Of a stretch of 64,000 nt of DNA, positions 34,178 through 43,350 are shown one piece after another; within the stretch, counting starts at the first letter, position 1; each line of letters begins with the position of its first letter. The stretch comes from Mercurialis annua. Lineage: Eukaryota; Streptophyta; Magnoliopsida; Malpighiales; Euphorbiaceae. A model generated the notes under the pieces. That model searched no databases, had not been told where the DNA came from, and worked only from the letters and a program-made list of their open reading frames with translations. Position numbers and translations under genes: made by a program. Location of the stretch: assembly GCF_937616625.2 (NCBI RefSeq), contig NC_065570.1, positions 14,394,001 through 14,458,000 on the forward strand. Direction: 5' to 3'.

Positions 34178-35938
34178 TCATACATGGCGCGGAATGGGAA
34201 TCACGCATAGATCGTATTTCCTGACAGTCGAAGTGCGGAACTTCTCGGTCATGTCGAGTTGTTCTTTGTCGATACCGTCGGGGAGGTCCCAATCAAAGTT
34301 GAAGAGTAATTGTGCAAGTACAAGCTCCACATTAGCCATGGCAAATGATATACCTGGACATACCCTTCTTCCAGCACCAAAGGGCAACAATTCAAAATTA
34401 TTTCCCCTAAAGTCCACTCGACCATCGCTAAATCTCTCGGGTAGAAACTTTTCCGGTTCAATCCAATATTTAGGATCCGTTCCGATAGCCCATACGTTTA
34501 CTAACACTCTACTCTTGGCTGGTATGTCATATCCATTGATTTGGACATGGTCGTTTGTTTCTCTGGGAGGCAGTAATGGACCCGCAGGATGCACTCTCAT
34601 TGTTTCTTTGATAACAAGCTTTAAATACTTTAATTTATCGAACTCTGTTTCTTCAACTATTCCTTTTTCTCCAAAAACTTGTCGCACCTCTGCTTGCGCT
34701 TTTTGCATCAGTTTCGGATTCTTAATCAATTCTGACATCGCCCATTCGACAGTTACAGCCGATGAATCAACCGCTGCAAGGAACATATCCTACATATATC
34801 AAAGTATTAGAAAGCCTAATGAGAAATCACAAAAATTTAATATTTATTGCAAGTCAAGATTCTTTAAAATGAAGACTTAAATGGAGACTGACGTGACAAT
34901 ATATTTTATTTCATCACCATAAGAGATCGAAAAGGTGATATGATCTGAAATAAAATTTGAACTTTTGGTACTGCTGATTTGATACCGAATTTGAAATATG
35001 GCTCATAATTTAAAAGGCATATTAAAATGAAAAAACAAGTGAAGGTATAATTAATGATTTACCAATATAACCGCTTTGATAATGTCCGTTGTTAATGGAA
35101 TTTCAAGCTTTCCGTGCTCTTGTAGATTTAACAGAACATGGACGAGATCTTCATCCTCGGTTTCAATCGTTGACGAGGCCCTGAAATTCTTATGCTCATC
35201 GATTATGGTGTTAAGCACGACATCAATTTGTTTGTGCAGTTTGTTGAGTCTATACCGATTTCCTGTAATGAAATCGAGGAATTTGACAGAGGGGAACAAG
35301 TCAGCAAAATTAAAGCCCACAATTTGATCTATAACTTTGGTAGAGAGCGGAATGAATTGTTTTTGGACAGTGCATTTTTTGCCGAAGGCTGCTCTTGAAA
35401 TGAGAGTGCATGATAATAAAGTTAACATTTTGGTAAGATTGACAACAGATCCTGCGCTGGATGAAATACGAGCGATGAGATTGGATACTTCTTCTTCCCT
35501 GACAGGTCGGAATAATTGCACACGTTTCGGACTAAGCAGCTCTAATATACAGAGTTTCCGCATTTGCCTCCAGTGATCACCGTAGCGCGCAAAAGCAATG
35601 TCAGCAGCCTTATAGAATATGATATCAGAGACTATCAGAGACGGCCTTTGCGCGAATATGATGTCGTGCGTCTTCAACGCTTGTGTTGCGGTCTCCGCTG
35701 AGGAGATCACAAATGTCGGAACTTGCCCAATTCGAAGCTGCATAATGGGGCCGTATTTCTTCGCCAAGTCGCCAAGTTTACGATGGGGTAGATCGCCCAT
35801 TATATTGTGCATATTTCCTATGATAGGGAGCTTCCATGGTCCGGGGGGCAAGTTTAGAGGTTTGGTACCTTTAAATTTCTTTAAAATTGCCCTCAGGACT
35901 AACCCAAAGAAGGAGAGGCTAAAAATAAGCAACAACAT
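34178..35938 (-). CDS. Cytochrome P450, CYP71-type, two exons
   Basis: Exon 1 is 35938-35063 and exon 2 is 34789-34178 (stop TGA 34180-34178). The 273-bp phase-0 intron starts GTAAAT and ends TGTAG. The 495-residue product has the family's normal length. Visible features: an N-terminal hydrophobic ER anchor (MLLLIFSLSFFGLVLRAI), the hinge LPPGPWKLPIIGN, helix C HWRQMRK, the I-helix (DMFLAAVDSSAVTVEW), ExxR as KETMR, PERF as LPERF, and the haem-binding loop PFGAGRRVCPG with the Cys ligand. It is a haem monooxygenase on the ER using O2 and electrons from P450 reductase. The substrate cannot be read from sequence; CYP71 members often act in terpenoid or alkaloid pathways. I chose ATG 35938 because the longer open frame upstream (to 35992) has no ATG. 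The I-helix lacks the usual Gly-x-(Asp/Glu)-Thr. Confidence 0.93.
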
Positions 35939-35980
35939 TTTAGAATTAGTTGGAGATAATACATGCCATCCCCTACCCTC

Positions 35981-35988
35981 TTTATATA
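35981..35988 (-). promoter_or_regulatory. TATA box of the P450 gene
   Basis: TATATAAA on the minus strand, 43 bp upstream of the start ATG. A transcription start about 25-35 bp downstream would give a 5' UTR of only about 15-20 nt. It would also place two out-of-frame ATGs (35969 and 35964) upstream of the transcript. Confidence 0.6.
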
Positions 35989-36039
35989 TCAATTCCTGCT
36001 TACCACACTGGTCAACAACTTAGAAAATTTTGGCTTCTT

Positions 36040-36450
36040 GACATAATATTACAACAAAACATAAAATAATTGAACCAAAATTTCCTGCAGCCCAAATATT
36101 ACATGGCAGCCTAGAAGAATGCGATTTAGTACTACTGTCGTCCATTGGCTGCTTAATTCATTATTACGGCCGGAGTCGGCTTTCTTGACACAATATTACA
36201 CAATAAAACATAAAAAAAAACAAGATTTTTATCAAATAAAATAGGAGAAAAAAAAATAAAATTTATGTTGCTATTGATTTGATAAGCTGATTAAAGAGCC
36301 AAATAACATTATTTCATTATTATTAAATCATAAAGATCACTTATCTTATGAATAGGCCACCATAATAAATAAATTTTTTTTCATAGTTAGAAATATTAAG
36401 TGTAATTCATGGTGAAAAATAATAAATTTTTAATATGATACAAAAACCAA
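36040..36450. other. P450 upstream region
   Basis: No gene or clear repeat seen. It presumably contains distal promoter sequence of the minus-strand P450. Confidence 0.4.
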
Positions 36451-37619
36451 TGTTTTTAAAACCGGACTGAAAAACGAACCGGCTTCCTCGAGGGTTCATG
36501 GTTCGATAAGTTCAGTCCTGTTCAACTGGATTGGATCAAATTTTTTAATTTTAACAAATATAAATTATTTAAATCAAAAATATATAATATTAAAAATTAA
36601 AGATAAAATTTGTGAAAAATGTCGAATGATACGTAGACGGGGACGAATTATAGTAATTTGCTTTAACCCAAGACATAAACAAAGACAATGATAAAGTATT
36701 TGAATAAATAAATTTTTTAAATTTTATTTGTAAAATATAATTATAAATGAACACTTTGTAAGAGTATACAAAATAATTATTTGTATAAAAGAAAAAAATA
36801 TTTGTTTATTTTAATAAATAATAATTATTAAATTAAAATTATATAATAAAAGTATAAATAAAAATATAATCTATTCAAATAAAATTAAATATGTAAAATA
36901 TAATTTTAATTGATTCAAAATGGTGATATATTTAAAAAAAATTACTTATTAAATAATATTGGTGTAGCATTTTTGTAAAAAAAAATAGGGTGCATGTTAG
37001 GAGTAATATTTTCAAAATCAGACGAGAAATCAAATCGGCTTCATGAGGAGTACACGGTTCGACTTGAATTTTAGAATTTTAATACAAAAAATCAAAAACT
37101 TTAAATTTTTTGTGCGTGCATTTTTAATTTTAAACATAAATTTGATCTTTTTAAGTAAATTAATAATAAAAATAAATTACATTTAATGTAGTAATGAAAT
37201 TAATATGTTATATTTATTAAAAGAGTTAATTTATGAGATAATTTAATATTTAATATTTAATTTTAAATTTTCGTATTAATAAATTTTATTTTCATATATT
37301 AAATTATTTTGAATGAAAAAAAAAGCACATTTTTTTAGGGTAAAAAAAAAGCACATTTAAATATACTAGGATGAATGCAATAGCTATGAGGGTCTATGAC
37401 ATAAAGTAGAAGTTTGTGAAAAAAAAAAGACATAAAAAAAAAGACAAATGTCAATCTTGTCATGTCCCCTTTAAAACAACGAGAATTCAAAACCCGGAGC
37501 AGTCCGATTTTGTCAGTAAACCGTGTTTTTCGGTTTAAACTGATTCCCATCCGATTTTTTAAATATAATTTTATACTTAACCAGGTCCGACCGATCAGTC
37601 CGGTCCGGTTTTAACAACA
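36451..37619. mobile_element. Candidate element with short inverted ends
   Basis: The left end TGTTTTTAAAACCGGACTG and the reverse-complemented right end TGTTGTTAAAACCGGACCG are inverted repeats. Further 'accgg', 'gttcgac' and 'ggttcg' words lie inside, including a block near 37020-37065 resembling the left end. No TSD was found and there is no coding capacity, so the superfamily is open. Confidence 0.4.
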
Positions 37620-38149
37620 TTAACAAAAATATAAGACAAATATTTTGTTTTTGTAAATCACCAAAAAGAAGCAATATATTGCTATAGGCCAAATAGAATA
37701 ACATTCAGCAAAAGCTAATACAACATATAATTTTAATAATTATATAAATATATTATTATTTTAATAAGTATATAAAAAAAATTCGTAAATCAAATATGAT
37801 AAAAGAAGTTAAAGAATTATTTTATCATGCGTCAGGTAAACTTAATAGTTAAATAAGGACTTCATATGTTCCGAATTAATAAGTCGTCTAATTATTTTTA
37901 ACATTTTAAATTATAGACATTATTCTGTATTTAATAAACAATTTAAGGATAAAATTTTATTTATGATATGTATGATTATCTCTAAATGAATTAATTATTT
38001 CATGTTTCAATACAAATTGCACCAATAAAACAAATAGTCATTAATAATATTTTTTTTGGAAATTTTTTCTATTATATATTGCTATTGAAATGAAAAGTCA
38101 ATTTTTAGTCACAAACTCCAAAATTTTAATAAATTATTTATGTATCTAA
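37620..38149. other. AT-rich spacer
   Basis: No gene, RNA gene or repeat seen. Confidence 0.5.
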
Positions 38150-38514
38150 AAAATTATAAAAAGATAAAATAAAAAGCGCAGTAAAATAATCAATTTTGAT
38201 CGATCTAGTTGTATTATTTAATTTTTATATTAGTTTAAACGAATTAGTTTTAGGGACCGAGAAAGTATTTTTTTATCAAAATATAATGAATATTGAAAAA
38301 CACAAGAATTTTTAATATTAATTACAAAATCGGTTTACCGTTCATCACTTCCTATACGAAAGTAAAAAATGGCTGGCTCCAAGAAGAAAGCTAATTGATT
38401 CAATGCTTTGAATGTTATGAGCGTATCCTGTTGGCCAGTTATTAATTTAAAAATAAAAGAGGTGATGGTTTAATCATTTATTCATTGTTTGACGAGTTTA
38501 ATCAAAAATTACAT

Positions 38515-38640
38515 ATACTTGAGGGTTTGGCCTGTTGGCTAAGTCTCAACAGTACATGGAGAGGTTAGGGGTTCGACCCTTCCACTTTTCAAATTGTGGT
38601 TTGTCTGTTTAATTATTAAAAAATACATGCTAACTCCTAC
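38515..38640 (+). mobile_element. tRNA-like / SINE-like sequence
   Basis: An A-box-like TTGGCTAAGTC (about 38535) and a B box GGTTCGACCCT (38570-38580) lie about 34 bp apart, as in RNA polymerase III promoters. The sequence is absent from duplication copy A. It does not fold into a complete tRNA, and no TSD was fixed. Confidence 0.4.
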
Positions 38641-38884
38641 TAACCCCGCTAACAAATAACTTAATGTAGATCTATCTCAGATTAAAAAAGAAGTCAATAC
38701 TTAAAATATAATTAAAAATTAAAAATATAGAATAGTTTGTAAATTCAATATGCTCGGTTTTGCTTACACTTATGGAAACCTAAAGCCTGGATTGAAATGA
38801 AATCACCCAATAGTACTAGGAACATTTTTAATGCGGACCATTATATGTTACCAACATGCGGATCATAAGATAATATGCATCATA

Positions 38885-39082
38885 ACCAATGGGAGTTGGT
38901 CCAAGTGGTAAGCGGCTTGGTATCGCTTAAGCAAGGTCTCGGGTTCGAGTCCTTGTGAATGCAGAAAATTCCCACTGGAAGACTCACCCACCATGCCAGG
39001 TGCGCGACACGGGTCGGATCCGGATTAGTCAGGGCGAAGCCTTGGAAACCGGATGGGCTTACCAAAAAAAAAAAAAAAAAAA
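38885..39082 (+). mobile_element. tRNA-derived SINE with 18-bp TSD
   Basis: The flanks 38867-38884 and 39083-39100 are both 'aagataatatgcatcata' (the first two A's are shared with the A-tail). An A box TGGTCCAAGTGG (38897-38908) and a B box GGTTCGAGTCC (38942-38952) form the polymerase III promoter. The body ends 'gggcttacc' followed by about 20 A's. The insertion is absent from the paralogous site in copy A (around 22930), supporting mobility after the duplication. Confidence 0.9.
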
Positions 39083-39189
39083 AAGATAATATGCATCATA
39101 TAAAAAGGTTCAAATCTGTGGACATAATTAATTCTTATAATTTGCTATCTTATTAAACTTGTCGATTTAGCAATATACCTCAAATATAA

Positions 39190-39494
39190 GGCCTTATAAA
39201 AAAAAGCTAAAATTTTCATGAAAATTTCAAAAAAATTCAAATCTTTCAATTTTATCCAATTTGTCTTAAAACGCATGATATAGTTTCAATTATATCCAAC
39301 TACACAATTTTGTTTATGTGGCGCTGATATGTGGTATTGCCACATTAAGGCCACGTAAACGCCACATGAGGAAAATTATATAGTTGGACATTATTGAAAT
39401 AAAATTATATATTTTAAGACAAATTGGATAAAATTGAAAAGTTTGCTTTTGTAAAAATTTATGAAAAATTTGGCGTTTTTTTATTCATTTGGAC
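39190..39494. mobile_element. Fold-back MITE (MULE-type TSD)
   Basis: Two inverted arms of about 130 bp share 'cttttcaattttatccaattt' type sequence and 'gtcttaaaa', with 'atgtggc' near the centre. Flanks 'caaatataa' (39181-39189) and 'taaatataa' (39495-39503) match at 8 of 9 bases. The copy A paralogue reads 'ctcaaatataaacatcatatt' without the insert. Confidence 0.75.
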
Positions 39495-39503
39495 TAAATA
39501 TAA

Positions 39504-39995
39504 ATATTATATTATGCAACCAACAATAGAGATAGCCTCTAATCATTAGCCAAAACTGGGAAACACCATAAAATTAGAAATACCGAAAATAAACTAAAAG
39601 CTTGTAAATCTTGGCATATGGCTCTCATTTAACTGATCATGAGAAGTAAGAAATATGTAATTCTAAACAAGCATTTTATCATAGAACTTATAATTAAATA
39701 TACATAATAGTGATATTATTCCAATTATATGTGCAAATCTTAATACAAGATGTGTAGGTGAAATTGATTATTTTAATTTATATCTTTAATACATAAGATA
39801 ACTTTTATTACATATTCATGACAATCTTATAAATTTTAGGTATTTAGTTGATATATAACTAATTAGATGATTGTTAGCTTCTATTTTCTTGACAATACAA
39901 ATTTTAGATTTATACCCTATTGAAATTGGATATGGATATACATTAAAAGCATATAACAATTTCATCATATGCATATAACAATTTCATCATATGCA
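39504..39995. other. Tail of duplication copy B and a 22-bp repeat
   Basis: No gene. The 22-bp unit gcatataacaatttcatcat+at occurs at 39949-39970 and 39971-39992, and a partial third copy is the insertion target of the MULE at 40006. Confidence 0.6.
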
Positions 39996-40250
39996 TATAA
40001 CAACTGGATTGCTAAACACCGCCCCTTTTTACTTAGCACCGCACAGCCACATTACATATTTGCCCTTTTCACTTTTTGAATAAAAAACCAATTCATAAAC
40101 AAAAAATCTAAATCCTCTCAACTCATTCAACTTTTTACAAATTTATATTTTACGAAAATGCCGGATTCCGAACGAGATGGAAATCGACAACCTCCGGTAA
40201 GTTTTATTTTTTTAATTTCGATCTTTTTTTTAAAACGATTAAAAAAAGAG

Positions 40251-40506
40251 ACGTCGGGATTTCACGTCCCCTCCCCTCTTCCGGAGGGGACGTGAAATCC
40301 CACGTTCCCTCCGGAAGAGGGAACGTGGATTGCCCACGTTCCCTCTTCCGGAGGGAACGTGCGGCGTCCCCTCTTCCGGAGGGGACAGCGGACGTCCCAC
40401 GTCCCCTCCGGAAGGGGAGACGCCGTTTTCGGCGTCCCCCCTTCCGGAGGGGACGTGGGCGTCCGGCGTCCCCTCTTCCGGAGGGGACGCCGGACGCCCG
40501 TTCCGG
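40251..40506. repeat. GC-rich palindrome array, left MULE arm
   Basis: Serial near-perfect palindromes of the form cgtccCCTCttccgGAGGggacg. A clean one at 40335-40361 has 11-bp arms cacgttccctc / gagggaacgtg around ttccg. It lies in the first intron of the PMD gene and is strikingly GC-rich against flanks of mostly A and T. Confidence 0.88.
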
Positions 40507-41701
40507 GATTTAAAAAAAATTGCAATTTTTTTTTAAAAAAAAATAAAAATTTAAATCTAATTATTGTTTTTTATTTAAAAAAAACAATAAAATAAATAAT
40601 TATTTTAAATAAATTAAATAATTTTAGAAATTTATTTAATTTAATATATATTATTTCTATAACTTAAATTTAAATTATTATAATTGCAGGGCGGAAAGCG
40701 TAGGGGGAAGACGTTTTTGGCCCCAGAATTAGGGGGATCGGGAGCCCGTCACGTTACGACGCGTAAAGTTTCTGCCTCAGCTCGACGGAAGAAACAAGCG
40801 CATACTTCTCCCGATGACGTCCGCATTTCTGTTGAGGATCTTAGAGAGTCTGATGATTTTGAGAGCTCAGAGGACGAGCCAAGTGAAAAAATTTACATTT
40901 CTAAACGGAAAAAGGGTGCAGGTGGTCGGTTCGTTGGCGACTCGTCATCAGGTAAATATAATTAAATGATTATAATTAATTTAATAATGTTGTTAAAAAA
41001 ATTAAATGTAATTTAATTATGTTTAATGTTACTTTCAGGGTCGAACAGACGACCTGAAGAGGTTGACGTGTGGACCGTTACTGGTCCAGTACCTGGTGGA
41101 CCCAAGGATGACACTGTTATTCCTAGTTTTCTCGGGCATGTCGCTTCTCGGCTATGGGATGGGGCGGACAGAGGCGTGCTGTAGTGTCAGACTAGACATG
41201 GAGCTCTGAAGAAGCTGAGACAGTGGTATGAGATGGCCTCAGAGGAGGTTAAGGTGCTGATAGACGGGACTGAGATATCACATCTCCCGTTTATCATGTT
41301 TGATCATCTGGATATCCCGCTCCTTTCTGCATTTGTGGAGCGATGGCAGCCAGATACAAACTCTTTTCACATGCCATTCGGGGAGATGACCATCACATTA
41401 CATGACGTGTGGCATATTCTTCAGATTCCAGTTGTTGGGGCTATGGTTTCAGGTGCGATATTCTGTTATATTTTTCACATTTAAATTTTGCGTTAAAATT
41501 AAAATTTATTATTAAAATATTTAATTTGAGATTTTGTAATTTATTAGGTTTAATAATTCTTTAATTACGTCTCATTATTATGTTAGGTAAATTTAATGTT
41601 ATTTAGGATAAGTTAATTGTTTTAGGTTATTTAATAAAATATTTAGACAAATTAGTTGTTTAATGTGGATTGTGTTTTGGTTTGCCAATTGTAATTTCTT
41701 T

Positions 41702-41753
41702 GCAGGACTTCCCTGAAAAATGGGTGATGCTCATTTTTAGGGGAAGTGCTGCC
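41702..41753 (+). other. Potential hairpin shared with the CACTA at 25631-25683
   Basis: gcaggacttccctgaaaaat and the right part tttttaggggaagtgctgcc form an imperfect inverted repeat. Compared with the CACTA copy I count two substitutions and one single-base length difference over about 52 bp, and similarity continues upstream ('ggattgt' to 'tttgcagg'). It lies in intron 3 of the PMD gene. Confidence 0.8.
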
Positions 41754-43350
41754 CAATTTTTTCTAGAAATTTACTGTACCTATTGCGTGATATTAATTTA
41801 AATTGCAAAATTATGTTTTCAGGTCAGCCGAATAAGGCTCAGCTGATGGCTTACTGCGTACAGATTTTAGGTATTTCACCAGAGGATCTGGTGAGTAAGA
41901 CGAGCAAGCATTTTGCCCAGGGAGGTGTGCTGATTGAGTCGATCATCAGCTTATGTAGGCATGGCCGTACTGCAGAGGTGGAGGCGATAGCCTGGATCTG
42001 GTTGACGTTAGGTTGCACTCTATTCACTGACAAGAGTGGCCATCGGATTAGACCTGCAACCATATGGGAGGTGCGGGACGGAGTCACAGATACGAGTACA
42101 GTTTCCTGGGGCTCAGCTGCACTAGCTTATCTCTATCGGCAGCTTGGAATCTCATCGAGAGGAGACTGCTCGGGTTTGACTGGGTGTCTGACACTGCTGC
42201 AGACATGGATTTATGAATACTTTCCATGCTTCCGGCCCCAGCGAGAGCGACTGTTGATCGAGTCTCATCTTCCTCGAGCTTCTAGCTGGAGTGCTACTGC
42301 GTCAGATTGTTCAGCCACCCGACTTTGGTCCTTGCGAGCTCGTTTGGACACGCTGACTGCTGAGGAGGTATGTAAATTTGTTAATTTATTAGTTAAATTT
42401 TATTTTATTACGATCGCTATATTTTAATTTTTGTTTTGTAATTTTTTAACAGATCACATGGCTCCCTTTTGGCGGCGAGCCTGCTGCCAGCGTAGAGCAC
42501 ACTGCATATTATGGTTGGATAGCGTACCGGGATATTGTCGAGCCGTACATGCCGTCTAGGGTGCTGCGACAGCTGGGTTATGTGCAGACTGTACCTGTGC
42601 CAATTTGTCGGCCAATAGGGGCTGTTAGGTCCTGGAAGTCACTCAAGTACTATGTGGACATGAGTGTGACGATTGCGGTTGACATGTGGAACGCTTTTCC
42701 GGTCATGTACAAGCTGCCGTTAATGGGATTTGAGGAAGCCCACGTTATTGCTGGAGGATGCCATCCAGCGTACCTGGACTGGTTCGAGCGCCATTCGCAC
42801 CCCCGTATCCTTCCTGGCAGAGATCTTCCACGACGACATCCTCCCCGCAGCAACAACGATTATGTAAGTTTTCATTTTATAATTTAGTGAATATTACATA
42901 TATTTAACATATTGAATTTACATGTCTATTTATGGTATTACAGTGGATGACGCTGATGACCACCGAGTTCAAGCATTTCATCCAAAAAGTCAGCACGATT
43001 ACCGCCCAACATAGACAGCACTGCGAATTTGACGGCATTCCGGAGTTGGAGACTGAGACGGAGGAGGCAAGCACTACTTTGGAGAGAGTCATTGCCGCTT
43101 GGCGCAGTGCTGACTGAGTGCTGTTAGTATATGTTGTATGTTTATATTATTAGTACTTTTTTCTGATTATGGACTTGTTTTTTTTAGATGTTAGTTTCTA
43201 GATATTTTTTTTATATTATGTACGTTTTTATTTTTATGCAATTTCATGAACATTTTTAAATATTACGTACTGTGGAGTTCAAAAATATTACACGTATAAT
43301 AATTAAACACACAGTCAGCATAATTACCGAATAAACATTTTACAATCAAC

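Larger units (their letters stand above)
38150..39900 (+). repeat. Segmental duplication, copy B
   Basis: Direct-orientation counterpart of 20630-30540 and upstream of the P450 gene. It lacks the MULE-like and CACTA insertions of copy A, but has its own SINE (38885-39082), MITE (39190-39494) and a probable second SINE-like insertion near 38515-38700. Confidence 0.75.
40158..43117 (+). pseudogene. MULE-borne plant mobile domain (PMD) protein gene with one stop
   Basis: Six exons with GT..AG borders: 40158-40196, 40690-40951, 41039-41452, 41823-42367, 42453-42863, 42944-43117. Together they make 615 codons including the stop. An N-terminal basic/acidic tail (GGKRRGKTF; EDLRESDDFESSEDE) precedes a domain typical of the plant mobile domain (aminotransferase-like) family. 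Examples are FVERWQPDTNSFHMPFGEMTITL with DVWHILQIPV, then HTAYYGWIAYRDIVEPYMP and GFEEAHVIAGGCHP. PMD proteins occur in plant MULEs and in the MAIN/MAIL1 host family; the biochemical role is not established. TAG at 41182-41184 interrupts exon 3 after DRGVL, so this copy would give only about 150 residues unless it restarts at ATG 41233. The 5' exon starts just inside the TIR. Confidence 0.85.

Noticed and set aside
34131..34880. Plus-strand open frame of 249 codons
   Set aside because: It is the complement of P450 exon 2, which has all family motifs; no domain is visible on the plus strand.
35939..35992. N-terminal extension of the P450 by 18 codons
   Set aside because: The open frame begins with TTG, not ATG, and overlaps the TATA box; the first ATG is at 35938 and gives a normal membrane anchor.
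38570..38952. tRNA genes suggested by GGTTCGA B boxes
   Set aside because: No full cloverleaf is visible. The 38885 sequence has a SINE body, A-tail and TSD; the 38570 one is also SINE-like.
40262..40595. Several overlapping open frames on both strands
   Set aside because: They result from the GC-rich palindrome array, read as Pro/Glu/Gly/Arg repeats in every frame; no independent coding evidence.
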